Shown: positions 49,302 to 61,599 of the stretch, one piece after another
How positions within the stretch are numbered: the first letter of the stretch is position 1
How the letters are laid out: each line of letters begins with the position of its first letter
Source of the DNA: Diadophis punctatus similis
Lineage: Eukaryota > Chordata > Lepidosauria > Squamata > Dipsadidae
Assembly (NCBI GenBank): GCA_023053685.1
Contig: JALIGW010000005.1
Span: 47,705,242-47,769,241 of the forward strand
DNA length: 64,000 nucleotides
Direction of reading: 5' to 3'
Notes under the pieces: generated by a model
Told to the model about the DNA's origin: nothing
Database searches by the model: none
Seen by the model: the letters and a program-made list of their open reading frames with translations, nothing else
Program-made: the position numbers and the translations under genes

Positions 49302-49744
49302 CAGTGGTTCTCAACCTGTGGGTCGCGACCCCTTTGGGGGTCGAATGACCCTTTCACAGGGGTCGCCTAAGACCATCGGAAAACACATATTTCCGATGGT
49401 CAGAAACCGAGACACTGCTTCTCTATCCGTCTCCAGGAGGGTCCACCCACATGCAGATAGACTACTGCAAAAAAAAATCTGTACCATGGGAACTTCTGAG
49501 CATGCACAGAAGCCGAATTTCCGGCACCGTGCATATTTCACCATCTTACTTTTGGCTTTTTTTTTTTTGCAATTTTTTAAAAAAAATTTGTCCACGCAGC
49601 GTAGAAGGAAACGAACCGGCAGCAAGGTAAGTTAGAACCCACCCCTGAGTTTCCTAATAATTTTATTATTTTATGGTTGGGGGTCATCACAACATCAGGA
49701 ACTGTATTAAAGGGTCGCGGCATTAGGAAGGTTGAGAACCACTG
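49302..49744 (+). mobile_element. SPIN hAT element (nonautonomous)
   Basis: Its 443 bp begin CAGTGGTTCTCAACCTGTGG, then GTCGCGACCCCTTTGGGGGT, and end GAAGGTTGAGAACCACTG. The flanking CTCTAAGT duplication is perfect (49294-49301 and 49745-49752). The terminus and the GGTCGCCTAAGACCATCGG segment are diagnostic of SPIN (Space Invaders), a hAT family reported as horizontally transferred among tetrapods. No transposase is present. Confidence 0.93.
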
Positions 49745-49752
49745 CTCTAAGT

Positions 49753-50765
49753 GGTTCAAGTCCAGCCTCCCTTGAGTCCTGTTAACGCTTACCTACATAG
49801 CACCAATTTAGTGCTGACTAGATTCTTGTGTATAGGCATGAGCAATGAATTAACTCAACTGGACTGAACTTGTGGTCCTGATTCTTGGCACCTGACATTA
49901 TTTAATAAACTGTTAGAGAAGGTTAAGGCTGAAATTCAGAAAGCCAAGAGCCTGGAGAACTATAGCCCCCACTCACCAGGAGTATATTAGAGTCTGAAAT
50001 TTGGAATAGATCATAGATTGGCAGACCTAGGCCTGAGTTGGTACAAGATTGCTTCCATGGTCCTTCTAAATATTTAATTATACAAACATGATTGCTTCTA
50101 TCTGGGGGTATTATGAATTGATTGAGGTAATAGACAGTTCATTATTTATAGATCACAATTCATACTAAGAGCAGTGTGAGTGGGACAATGACATTTAGAT
50201 CCAATCTGAGACTATAGACACATAGTAAGATGTGGAAGCACGAGGCTGCCTATCCTAACATATGCCTCCATTTCACTAGTCTAACATTTCATCATCAGAA
50301 TTTTAAAAGTAGTAGGAATTCAAATAATAAGGGATGATATAAAATAGACTTCCATGATACAGCTAGGATGATTTTTTTTTTAATCTATGCAGGCCATCAC
50401 AAGCCTATGCATCTCTGGTTAGTGCCAGCTCTGCAGAATAATGAATTGTCTATGCAAGTTCACCTCTAATTGAAGCAAATATAAAGCCATTCTGGAAGAA
50501 CTGAGATGGAATTTCAGGAATGCAGATTTTGCTGGCAACATTTAAGGGAAGTAACGTAGTGCTTAGGAAATATTCACACCATCAAAACAATTTTTCCATG
50601 GAATTCCTACTAGCTATATCTATAGACGGTTCAGCATGAACTGGGTTCCAAAATAATGAATGAAATAAAAATGCTAAATATTCCATACAAGGTGGATTGG
50701 GTTTAAAAAATGAACTGCTGGTTGAATATATAGTAACCATCTCTGATGTTGGTTTTTAAATTTGA
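49753..50765. other. No recognised feature
   Basis: AT-rich sequence. No gene or transposon terminus was recognised. Confidence 0.4.
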
Positions 50766-50767
50766 AC

Positions 50768-50942
50768 TGCTTCAGAGGTGAAGATGTCACTTGCCTCTGG
50801 AAGTTGTGGGTGCTCTAATACCAGAGGTTTTTAGGAAGAAATTGGACAACAATTTGTCTGAAATGGTGTAAGATTTCCTGCCTGAACAGGGGGTGAGACT
50901 AAAAGACCTCCAAGGTCCCTTCCAGCTCTTATTCTGATTTGT
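50768..50942 (+). mobile_element. CR1 LINE 3' end
   Basis: The segment with TTGCCTCTGGAAGTTGTGGG, GGACAACAATTTGTCTGAA, GACCTCCAAGGTCCC and TTATTCTGATT matches the forward CR1 ORF2 C-terminus and 3' UTR. It is short and has no open frame. Confidence 0.8.
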
Positions 50943-53070
50943 TAGCAACTGATTTTTATGTATTATCTGAATTGCTATTTCTTCCTCATCTATAACTAGG
51001 ACAGCCAAGGGTAACTTTGCTGACTTCCATGTATATTTTGAAGTCTTCACTTTTGAACCTGTACAGAAGTAAAGTTCAAGCAAATGCCTTTCCCACCTAG
51101 TTCAGCCCTGGATCCTTTTCAAAGCAGGACAATTTTAAAAAGCAACTATGTTGCATTTTGTTGTTTAGCTAAAATAATGCTTTCAAAAATCAGCTTGTGA
51201 GAACAGTTAAGAACCTACTTATTGGGCTTAAGATGTCTTAAAATAAAATTGTTTTTAAGATTTCTTACTTGGTGAAGCCTTCCTCCTACAATATAGATGT
51301 TGACATTTTTGTTTATCAGAAAAGTTATTTTTTCTTTCTCTGAGCTCTGATAGACACCCTTTCAAACTTCTTTTTCTCTCTAGCAGAAATGGAGAGATTT
51401 GGGTGTGATCTCCCTGCCTGAATTAGACAGAGCCTTATACCCTTCCTTCCCCTCCTTTCCTTCCCCTTCTCACCTAGCTTCCCTCCTCCCTTGCTTCCTT
51501 AAGTTGATGAGGTTTATTTCTCATCTTATGGTAACAACTTCATTAGATTATTTGTGCAGACAGAGAATGAATGGCCAAAGCCAGTGAATTTCATGATAAA
51601 GTGGAAATTTGAACCTGGATGTTTAAATCCAAATAGGTCAGCTCTTCTATATGAATGATACAGAAAATAAAGAAATATAAACGTTAATTTTAATGCACTT
51701 CTTCAGGCATCCAAGCTAAATACTTTATTATTAGAATTCAAGTGATGTCCCTTTACACTCCCTGTTTGGGATGCTGCCTGGGATTCCTTCCAACCACACA
51801 GAGTAGGTTGGTGTTGCCGATTCCAGTGTAGCTGGTTTCAGATGATCCATACCCCAACCCCCCAACCCCTCCTCCCCAAAAAACAACCCAGCTGTATATT
51901 TTAGTGCATATCTAAAACAATTTGGGATTGTTTTATTCCAGATATGACATCAAATACAGTTCTTTGACAGGCAGAAGTGTGTAGTGTGAAGTGTATCAAC
52001 AAGAAATAGGAAGGAAATCTGTAGTGATATCTGAGATGAAGCAGGGAAGCGCAGGTGAGCCAGAAATGCATTGAGAGACTTATGCAATAAAAGATGGGTT
52101 CACAAGCCAATCCTTCTTTATTGACAAGCTTAACTCATCTGTTAAAGCAAGTGCACAGAGTCTCACCTATATTTGCCATTATTCTTAGTTACATATAATT
52201 CCGAATATAGCTCAGCCTTCTGATTATATATCTAAGTTCTCTGATAAACAGGTTGAGAAATGGATATGGCACGTTACTTAACAAGCTCAGTGTTCGTTTC
52301 CTGTTCTCTAGAACTCATGATCAAGTATCATCAGCTAGACAGAAGTAGCTCATAGTTTAAGTAATATTAATACAGTAGTCACAACAGTAGCACGACGTTT
52401 TCCATCAAGGTGCAAAAACTGAGCTCCAGAAGCTTTGATACATTCTCCACAGCAATCTGGGAAAATTGCTACTCGGTTTCAATATGAATGTAATAAAAAT
52501 AAATGAACAGTAGAATAATCAGTTGATCTTAAAGAAGTTGACATATTTAAATTATGCTTAATGAAATGTAGTATTTATCCTGGCCTTAGACATATTGCCT
52601 AATTTTGCCCATTCTAAAAAGTGTAGCTTTTGGATTGCCATTCAGGAGCCAGATTGATGTGTGTCCCTCTGCTTTATAAGCTGCATTTTCAACAATGGAA
52701 AGACATCAGTTCCAAAGACCCAAAGTTGCATTTTCATACTTTTGACATCAAGATGTAGTACAGGAAGCATGGGGAAAATGAGGACAGGCTTAGCATAGTA
52801 ATGATGGCAAAATGAAAATGGCTATTTTGTTTTCTATATCTTTAAATTAATTTAAGCTTGAACTTTCATGATTTCATGAATGCGTCCAAATATTTTCTAG
52901 GTGGCAATATTTTTTCCATTGCTTTCTTCTAGGATATTTCCTAGAGGTCCTACTCAAGAATTAATGAGGTCAGATTTTGATGAGCTTCTCAGATGAGTCA
53001 AAATTAACTAAAGCACTATTCCTATCATCCCAATTTGATGCCTCCCAAATTTCTTTTAGGCTTTCCTAGG
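50943..53070. other. Downstream flank of FAM124B
   Basis: No transposon termini and no exon-like frame were seen. A second minus-strand AATAAA lies near 52110 and could serve as a distal polyadenylation site. This is speculative. Confidence 0.35.
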
Positions 53071-53091
53071 TTTGGGATTTTCTCCTAGATT

Positions 53092-53097
53092 TTTATT
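53092..53097 (-). other. Candidate FAM124B polyadenylation signal
   Basis: AATAAA on the minus strand, about 260 bases past the FAM124B stop codon. This implies a short 3' UTR of roughly 280 bases. Confidence 0.5.
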
Positions 53098-53358
53098 GAA
53101 TTTCTGTCAGTTCATGTGGTGCATTAAAATGAATGGCTTCTTCCAATCTATTGCACAATGTTCTCCAGTACGTGAAATTTATATTGCAAACTTCTCTCTC
53201 TTCTTTTCCCTAAGTACTTTTATAAATCTTTCTTTGTAGTGCTAATATAAAAAGATAGCATAGCATCGACTGCTAGATTATTTATACAGAAGCATAGATC
53301 AATTGGACTTTCTGATATTCCAAAAATACGGCAGTGAAAGATACATGGAAGTTTCAAA

Positions 53359-54018
53359 TCATATAAAAAACTCTTCCTCGTCTTTCTCATTCCCATCACT
53401 TGCTCCTGATGTGCTCAGCTGAAAATGACTAAATCCTGATCTTTTATTAATTTTAGCAACATGCAAAGACAATAGAGAGTTCCTGTCCTCAGAATCCAAA
53501 CCTGCTCCCATAAATGAACTGCTTGGTGCCTGGGACTGAAGTAGTTCTTTTTGTAAGTCCTTGGAAAATCTGTTTAGGGGAGAGTTAGCACATTTAAAAG
53601 GTGCTACTCTCTTGCCTGTGTCAACATTAGTCTCTTCCTCCTCCTCTCCTTTGTTCTGGCATAGCCAGAGCTCATGGCTGGAATGTCTCAATTTAGTGCC
53701 CAGGTTCATTGGGGAAGGGCCTAGATCTTGCAAAGAAGAATGTGCTATATTATGCAAACTGGAGGAAGAATTATATCTGCTTTGTGAAGGGCTGAAAAGA
53801 CTTGCAGGAATTTGCACCATCGTCCTTGAGGATTTGTTTTTATTTTTCATTGCTCGAAGTGTCCGATTTTTCTGCTGAACAACAGTTCTGGGAGCCATTG
53901 AAGGTACACTGGAGCATAAATCACAGCAGTAATGGGGAGATCCTTTCTCATCAGTGCTGTTGCGCCAATTAGGAGGTAGAGACTGAGTTCCATTGTGCTT
54001 TGAGCTTCTGCTCTGAAC
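53359..54018 (-). CDS. FAM124B coding exon 2 (terminal)
   Basis: The exon starts after the acceptor TTTTCTTGTCCACAG (minus strand, 54019 onward) with GTTCAGAGC (Val-Gln-Ser), in phase 0 with the preceding exon. It gives 219 residues and the stop at 53359. The sequence is Ser-rich: an SKHNGTQSLPPNW start, a basic NKNKSS stretch, a GEEEEET acidic run, and a DEEEFFI C-terminus. FAM124 proteins are conserved in the first exon and diverge in this tail, which fits. The combined length with exon 1 (463 residues) is close to human FAM124B (about 455). No catalytic motif is expected. Confidence 0.9.
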   Translation of the reverse strand, partial: VQSRSSKHNGTQSLPPNWRNSTDEKGSPHYCCDLCSSVPSMAPRTVVQQKNRTLRAMKNKNKSSRTMVQIPASLFSPSQSRYNSSSSLHNIAHSSLQDLGPSPMNLGTKLRHSSHELWLCQNKGEEEEETNVDTGKRVAPFKCANSPLNRFSKDLQKELLQSQAPSSSFMGAGLDSEDRNSLLSLHVAKINKRSGFSHFQLSTSGASDGNEKDEEEFFI

Positions 54019-55161
54019 CTGTGGACAAGAAAATAGATTAACTGCATCTTGACAACGGTAATAAAGTTAGATCTACACCTGATCCTATAAAACCATTAAT
54101 CACAAATCAGTAATTAAAGAGTTCTGCTAAGGACATAGCTAAGGAAAACACATACCTAGCCTTGAATGGAAGTATTAAACTTATTTGAATCTCAACATGA
54201 TCCTCACATTTTAATGTGTATTCTGGCTATTCTTTAAAAAAAAAACCTAAGGGATATTTAATATATATTTTTAATTTCATAGGAGATGGCATGACAGGTA
54301 CAAATGGGCAGCTAAGGACAGCCCACAGCCCAGCAGGAGACTAAAGGATCCTATGAATCTATGGCTCCTTTTCCTCCATTGCAACCTGCTGTGCCTTGTG
54401 ACGAATATCAGGAAATAAGAGTTGGGTGGGGGAGGCAGAGGAAGTGGAAAAGTAGTGGGAATAATTAAGCAAACACTGAAAAGATGTATCATCACATGTA
54501 CCAAATCAAAGGATAGATTGTTACACTAAAATGTTCTTTTGAACAATTCTACTTTTTATTAATCTTGTTTACACTTGCTTATGATAATTTTTAAATTCTA
54601 GGCATGGACATTCACTTTAACATGTTATTGGATTTGTTGCCAGCCACAGGCCTATTGAAGTCCAGAAGTTTTTTGAAGGATTTTGTTTGTCTTTTAATGA
54701 CTGCAAAGTAAGACAAAATGTTAAAATGTTTGATTCATATATAATTGCAAAGAGCATTAATATTCTGCCATTGCAAATCAGCTGCAACATTCAGAAAGTT
54801 TGGCTTTGAATGCTTTCTAAACTCATAACCATATGCAATTTAAATGGAAATACCATCTGTATCTCTAAAGTTTTCAGAGGAATCATATCAGGTTTTCTGG
54901 AAGACATTCTTGCCGCAACACTTCAAATATGTTTAATCAATCAATGATCAATCAATGGGACAAAGTGGTGGTTTCTTATGCCAATAAACAAAATGACTCT
55001 ACAATCACTTTGCACAGTCATACCAAATATCAAATAAATATATATCTGAAGAACAAAATTATCTGTGAAGATAGCAGTATCACCTATTGCATCCATGCTA
55101 AGGACAATACAAAAGTTCTACCATCATGTCTTTTGGTATCTATTGCAGTGACAACAAGTAC
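54019..55161 (-). other. FAM124B intron
   Basis: A 1143-bp intron with donor CAG/GTACTT at 55162/55161 and acceptor CCACAG/GTTC at 54019/54018. No recognised insertion lies inside it. Confidence 0.85.
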
Positions 55162-55893
55162 CTGCAGCAGGATCTTATTTCCTTCATAGTCTTCTGTTTG
55201 CCACCTAGTGTTGCTTATTGGGACACAGGGATTGGGCAAAAGTGGAACCAGTTCTCCAATTTCATACACTTTGAACTGTAATACTGAAGATTCCTTCAGG
55301 TCAACACTCATCCCCAAAGGCAGCTGCTTCAAGCAGAGCTGAACCACAAGGCTCTGTGTTGTGTACAGTAGAAAAGCACAGAAGCCGCTTTTTTGGACAG
55401 ATGCTTCTTTCTGCAGGATTGTCTCATAAAGCCTTACTGCATCCTCATAATTATCAAAGCTACAATAGAGTGTGACACGCAGGATTTCCATGCCGTAGTG
55501 GACTTGTCTCAGGCCCCATACAGGCATATGCTCATCCAGTCCATAGAAGTCCTGATGATCAAGGGCATGGAGGGATAGCTTCCTGCTGGGACACTCAATG
55601 TGGACAGGCTGCCATGGCGGATGTTGGAAGAAGTCATGGACCTGGAAAAAACGTTCTTCTCCAAAGTCCTCATGCAAAAAAAGGAGCACAGAAGTACTAG
55701 GAAACCTGTAACTCTTTTGGTGGTATGTCTCATAATACTTAATTGGAGAAGGGCGTTCTGAGACAAGAAAGAGGCGAACGTCCAGGCAGATCCATTCTTG
55801 AAGTTGATCAAGAGCTTGTTGCAAGTGTACTGCATGTCCAGTGTTTGCAAGCAGGTGCACAGTCATCCTCATGGAATCTCCTCTCACATCCAT
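55162..55893 (-). CDS. FAM124B coding exon 1
   Basis: It encodes 244 residues from MDVRGDSMRMTVHLLANTGH to NKILLQ, where the frame meets the donor CAG/GTACTT. Recognisable FAM124 segments are VRLFLVSERPSPIKYYE, SVLLFLHEDFGEERFF, VWGLRQVHYG, ILRVTLYCSFDNYEDAVRLY, SVLQFKVYEIGELVPLLPNP and RWQTEDYEGNKILLQ. CSFDNYEDA and LPLGMSVDLKESSVLQF point to FAM124B over FAM124A. The ATG at 55893 (GCAATGG, good context) aligns with the human start. An upstream in-frame ATG at 55926 would add 11 residues and is less likely. The human protein is reported in a CHD7/CHD8-containing nuclear complex. The molecular role is unknown. The frame is intact. Confidence 0.93.
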
Positions 55894-56213
55894 TGCACAG
55901 TGACCTTCAAATACAAGTAGTAACATAATCAGTGTTTTATTGATTACAGGATCTGTACATGTACAATAGCCATGTTAAAAAGAATAAAACTCACTCTTTC
56001 CAGCTAATTCTCATTTGAGCACTTCTCTAAACTTTACAAATGTCTGTACAATGCAGACCCACAGTTTCATCTTGATTTATTATTTATATATTAGATCTAA
56101 AGTTCAAGTAGTGGAAAGAAGGAATATACAGTAAGTATATTTTTAAATCAAGCAAGAGTTAATATACTATACAATTTCAATTATTTCAAATGCCCTGCAT
56201 CCTTCTTCAAATT

Positions 56214-56242
56214 GTATGTATGTATGTATGTATGTATGTATG

Positions 56243-56271
<29 letters not shown>
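56214..56271. repeat. (TATG)n microsatellite
   Basis: About 14 perfect tetranucleotide units about 320 bp upstream of the FAM124B start codon. Confidence 0.97.
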
Positions 56272-56274
<3 letters not shown>

Positions 56275-56911
56275 AAAGATATCTCTGCCTATATTATATA
56301 AATGATCAAGTGAAATCTTGTCAGTTTCAGAGAAGTAATCAACTTGCCTGGATCCTACCATCATCTTATGTAAATACAAGGTGATGTTTGCATTTTAAAG
56401 GCTCAGATTTCCCCTCCTCCATCTGTGTGTGCATGCCCACTTTACAAAGGCAGAAATTTTCCTGTGACAACACCCTTCCTGGGCTTGTGCTGATAAACCA
56501 TTCTTTTTTTAAAAAAGAAAGGAAATTGGACAACAGCAGAAAGTCAAAGTGAATACCAAAGATAACAGGAAGAATGTCAGTCAGGAAAGACAAGACGTGA
56601 AGGAAACAGATTCTAAATGCCAGTTTGACTAACTGCTGCTCCTTACAATGCCAATTGGCTCTGTTCCAGTTATTCCAGAGGCTCGATTTATCACATTAAA
56701 GAATTGAACATTTCTGCCTTCTGAAGAGGTTTGTGACCTAGTTACCAGTTCATGGATTTGGGATCAACCTTGAAAATGCAAAACACTCTGATATGATATT
56801 TCAGAACAATAGCTGCTTTAGAGCAGCTGAAACAAAACTACCTATGGACTAGGTAGTTCCAATTCATGGGAACTGATCATCAACCATGTGAGCAAGTATT
56901 TAAATAATACA

Positions 56912-57122
56912 GAATAACAGAGTTGGAAGGAATATTGAATGTCTATGGACATTCTCAGTCATCCAGGTCATGGTTGTCCCAAAGCTGCTTTTTCAAAAAA
57001 TCTTGAGGTCTTCTAGTCCAATCCCCTCCTCAAGCAGGAAACTCTATACCATTTCAGACAAATGATTTTCCAATCTCTTCTTAAACATTCCAGTGTTGGA
57101 GCACCCAATTCTAGAGCCAATG
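56912..57122 (-). mobile_element. CR1 LINE 3' end with a small insertion
   Basis: Reverse CR1 tail (ACAGAGTTGGAAGG, CTTGAGGTCTTCTAGTCC, CATTTCAGACAAATG, CCAGTGTTGGAGCACCC). It is interrupted at about 56938-56999 by a 62-bp piece carrying CAGTCATCCAGGTCATGG and GTTGTCCCAAA. AATATTGA and AATCTTGA (7 of 8) flank the piece. Confidence 0.8.
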
Positions 57123-59185
57123 GGTTTTTATAATCCCCAAGATATCTCAGTGGTACATAAAACCAGTGGTTTAAGTATCTATTAAACCAACAATGGCAAA
57201 CTTTTTGAGTAATCCATAGATGTGCTATGTTATGATTGCTGGAATTTAAGCAAACAGTGGACAAGTTTTGTTTTTGTCTTTCTCCATCTCTTCTCCACTA
57301 TGCTATGGGGTAAGTAAGTTGGTCTTGTCAGAGGTAGAAACTGTTTCCTTCTAGAGGACTTTAAAAATTTAGCTGAGGACAATACTCTGTGTTAAATTAA
57401 TGAATTAAAAATAATCATGTATAAAAAATTTGGGGTCTCTCAAAAATTCTGCATGTCCTGAATAATTTCACAGTGGCTTTTCTCTCAAAAGATTATATTT
57501 ACCACTTGTAAAGTAAATAGAGTAAAGGGGATGTACTTCAATAACCCTCTTTTCAAAATAAAAATTGAAATTTTATACTGTATGTTGTGTTTTGTTTTAC
57601 TAAAACAAGAATCATCAGTGGAATAGATCCAAAATTTTTAGAAGCAAGTAAATTATATTACTGTAGCAAATCCCCTTTCTAAATTGTAAAGGACATATAA
57701 ATAATTGTTTTGCTGATAATTCTGCTCTATAACATACATTTTACCATGTATTTTCCAGACCAGTCTAGAGAACTTTAAAATCAAAATACGTGGGCTGGGA
57801 AAAATCATGCTATATAACAATTATTCTATTACCCTTAATTATAACCTGCTCTGTTTTCCTTAACAACTTTCTCATGTGGGTGTATGCTAATGCTTTAACT
57901 AACTGAAAACTCTAATTTTCCCATGAATGTATATTACATGGTGTTTCCTTTATTTTACTAACAATTAATCAGGTGGGTTCATTAATGTTATGTCAAAATT
58001 TAATTCTTCTAATGTCTTCATGCTTCATATAACCCGCCCCAACCCCCCCTCCCATTTTGCTGGGAATGATGAACATAGTAGTCTACTTTTTTTTAAAGAG
58101 AAGAATACCCCAGGTGGGGAGAAACTGATTTGACTTTTAGTGAAGTATATATTTTTTCACTTGCCACAATTTCTATTGCCAGGGAGTTCTTAAAAGCTTT
58201 AAATATCCTTTGTGTGTTTTTCACCATTCAATTCTATTTAGAGGAAAGTATATACATAAAACAGTATAAATTACTTTGATTTCTTATGTTACGTACACCT
58301 GTTATCTTTGCCATCAAATTTCTTAGCTAGTTGCTTCAGAAAATATCGTGTTTAAAAAACTGCGGTACTTGCATACTAACAGATAATACTCTAAGAAGTG
58401 AAATGCAAGACACCAAAAGGAATACCTTATTTTCTAAATCAGATTTTAAAATATTTTAAAAAGAAATATTGTACCTTTTGAGCCGTACTATTTAAGTTCA
58501 GTCTTTTTTTCATCTTCTTATTTATGGTCTTATTTGTGCCGAAACTGAAACAGTTGGAATGTTCTCTTCCCTTTTACTCATTATGCAATCACATTGCTGC
58601 AATCTAGTAGTTTATGCAAAATAGCTTAATTGGATATTTTGAAAACTCGCATTTCAAAGAAGAATTAAATGTTTCATTAAAATTCATCTTAGTTCAAATC
58701 CTATAACATCTTCAGCAGTCGATAAGAATATCAATCTAAGAAGAGATGTGCACAGTACCAACTCCAGTAAAATATGATGAGTAGTCAGGGAATTGTTAAA
58801 ATCACAGCTGTACCAACATACAGCTTTTGTATTTTAAAGTCAACTGTGAAAAAAATCAGGGCTAGATTTCCCAAAGACTTTTTTTAAAAGGGTATAATCT
58901 CTGTAGTTTTGTTTTCAAAGTGTTATTTGTGCCACAGAACTGTGCCTTTAAATTCAACACCCTACTCAGTTTAGAAATACAAATTCAGTGCAAGAAATAC
59001 TGTAGCTGATAGCTAAAATGCAAATTATCTACAACATATAGTAATGAAAATCAAGGAGCACAGTAAAAAGAATGAGACTACAATTATATATCAAGATTAA
59101 ATAATAGGTATTGCAACTAGTCTCACAATTGATAATGAAGATATTAAACTGGGAGATAGCTTTTAGGATTAACCATTAACTGTAA
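57123..59185. other. No recognised feature
   Basis: AT-rich sequence between FAM124B coding exon 1 and the CpG island, presumably 5' intron or flank. No transposon termini or exon-like frame were found. Confidence 0.4.
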
Positions 59186-59196
59186 ATGATCTAATA

Positions 59197-59621
59197 CAGT
59201 GATGGCGAACCTATGGCACGGGTGCCACAGGTGGCACGCGGAGCCTTATCTGCCGGCACGCGAGCCGTTGTCCTAGCTCAGCTCCAGTGCACATGTACGT
59301 GCCCGCCAGCTGATTTTTGGCTCACACGGAGGCTCTGGGAGGGCGATTTTGGCCTCCAGAGGGCCTCCAGGGTGACAGGGGGAGTGTTTTCACCCTCCCC
59401 AAGCTCCAAGAAAGCCTCTGGAGCTTGGGAAGGGTGAAAAATGGGCCCACTGGGCCCACTGGAAGTCGGGAAATGAGGGAGTGGGGGGGGTCACACATGC
59501 ATGTGCAGGGGGGTGGGGCAAGTGAGGGGCTTTGAATTATGGGTGTGGGCACACACACGCGTGCAATAGCGTGCACGCGCACTATTTCGGCACCCGAGGA
59601 AAAAAAGGTTCGCCATCACTG
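59197..59621 (+). mobile_element. Nonautonomous hAT element, CAGTGATGGCGAACC family
   Basis: A 425-bp element with family termini, flanked by ATCTAATA and ATCTAGTA (7 of 8). It has the same orientation as the copy at 572. It probably lies within the 5' intron of FAM124B, if the CpG island is that gene's promoter. Confidence 0.93.
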
Positions 59622-60019
59622 ATCTAGTAGTTAAAAACTATTGTCTAACTGATAACAGATTTGTAAAGTAGTAATGAAGGCCTTGGAAAAATATTCAAAA
59701 TCCAAAATTCTCTATAGCTACAAAGATCAGAATTGTCCAGGTTATGGTTTTTCTTGTGAGACTCTATATATGCAAAAGTTGGATTTACAAAAGCAGGACA
59801 GAACAAATATCATCAATACATTTGAACTTTGTTATTGCAGACGATTTTTAAGGATACCACAGAAAGCCATGAAAACCACCAAACAGATCATAGAACAAAT
59901 AATGCAGAATTTTCAGCTGAGGCACAAATAATTGGACTCAAAATACCATATTTTAACACATTATTTGAAGACCCTTGAGAAGTCTATAATGAAGAAAAGA
60001 GAAAACAAGACTCAATCAA

Positions 60020-60425
60020 TCAAAATAGAACTGGAAGAATCTAGAATCTAGTCCAAGCCTCTGCTCAAGCAGGAGACCTTATACCATTTCATACAGGTAG
60101 CTGTCCAATCTCTTATTAAAAATCCCCAGTGATGAAACACCCACAACTTCTGATTGCAAGCTGTTCCACAGGTTAATTGTTCTCACTGTTAGGAAGTTTC
60201 TCCTTAATTCCAGGTTGCTTCTCTCCTTGATTAGTTTCTATACATTGTTTCTTGTTTTGCCTTCTGGTGCTTTGGAAAATAAGTTGACCCCCTCTTCTTT
60301 GTGGCAGCCCCTCAAATACTGGAATACTGCTATCATGTTCCCACAAGTCCTTCTTTTCTCTAAAATATTCAATTCCTGCAACTGTTTTCATATGTTTTTG
60401 TCTCCAGGCATTTACTCATATTAAA
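60020..60425 (-). mobile_element. CR1 LINE 3' end, longer fragment
   Basis: Reverse CR1 including 3' UTR and ORF2 C-terminus: CATTTCATACAGGTAGC, CCACAACTTCTGATTGC, CAGGTTGCTTCTCTCC, CCCCCTCTTCTTTGTGGCAG, ACTGCTATCATGTTCCC. It is about 400 bp and diverged. Confidence 0.85.
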
Positions 60426-60667
60426 ATGGACTCTATTATAACATCTATGAATGCTGTAGATCCTGGAGAGGATCTATCTCTACTGTTATTAAAAGGTGAC
60501 ACTAATCTAATGATTCTTAATCCAATTTCAATTTAAGCATATCCACTGAAGAAGCTCATAGGAAGCACTCTTTTGATCCACTGCCATAGCTGCTCTTTAG
60601 TCGTTTTTCCTTACTTTCAGTTGGCCTCTGCCTTCTCATATGTTCCCAAATACGGTTAGATAAAATA

Positions 60668-61073
60668 CAGGTAATCCTCAATTTACAACCACAATTAAAC
60701 CCAAAATTTCTGTTGCTAAGTAAGAGTGTTATTGAGTGAGTTGCAGCCCATTTTATAACCTTTTTTCAGAGTTAAGCAAATTACTCCAGTTGTTAAGTGA
60801 ATCATGCAATTGTTAAGTGAATCTGGCTTTCCCCATTGACTTGGCTTGTGAGAAGCCAGCTGAGAAGGTTACAAATGGTAATCACATGATCCCAGGACAG
60901 TGCAACTGTCATAAATACATGCCAGTTGCAAAGTACCTGAATTTTGATCACATGATCATTGGGATGCTGCAACAGTCGTAACTGTGAAAACCAATCATAA
61001 ATTGCTTTTTTTCCCCCAGTGCCATTGTAACTTCAAAGAGTCAATGGTTGTAAATTGAGGACTACTTGTAAGC
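60668..61073. mobile_element. Palindromic MITE-like repeat
   Basis: Left ACAGGTAATCCTCAATTTAC pairs with right GTAAATTGAGGACTACTTGT. It has internal AAGTGAATC, ATCACATGATC and GTCATAAAT motifs. It is the same family as 48841-49232 and similar in length. Confidence 0.8.
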
Positions 61074-61599
61074 ATAAACATAATATCCTCTCCATGGTTT
61101 TTTTTTCCAGCAAAAAACCTGGCTAGCAATTATAACAGGTTCATTACAATAACATTTGCATGTTTCTCATTCTGTGTTCCTTTTAAAATTGCAAGCAGTC
61201 CAGACTTGTCAGGAGTCAAATGGCCTCTAAACTGTCAAATTACTGAAATTATCTCAAATGCAAACCATGGTTTTCTCTCCAGCAAATTGATTTTCCACAT
61301 CTATAAATTGGAAAAGAGAAAAAAGGGAATGTGTACAAACCAATGAAAAGAAAACAGATATAAATAAGTGTTTTTTCCAGGAGAGGATGATGGTTTAGAC
61401 AAGGCTTTGATCTGCTCATACAATACGGCTTTACAAATAGAAAGACCGATTACTGTAGTCCAAAGCACCGTCCTCACTGCTTCTCAACTTCATTTAAAAC
61501 TTATCGATTATGTTATGTTACTTTTCCTCAGCCTGTTATTCTATGAGAGCGTTGGACTCCAACTTCTATCACACCAAACCAAAACAGCTGTCGGATGCG

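Noticed and set aside
53561..53878. 105-residue plus-strand frame in the FAM124B terminal exon
   Set aside because: It is antisense to a well-supported coding exon and has no signals of its own.
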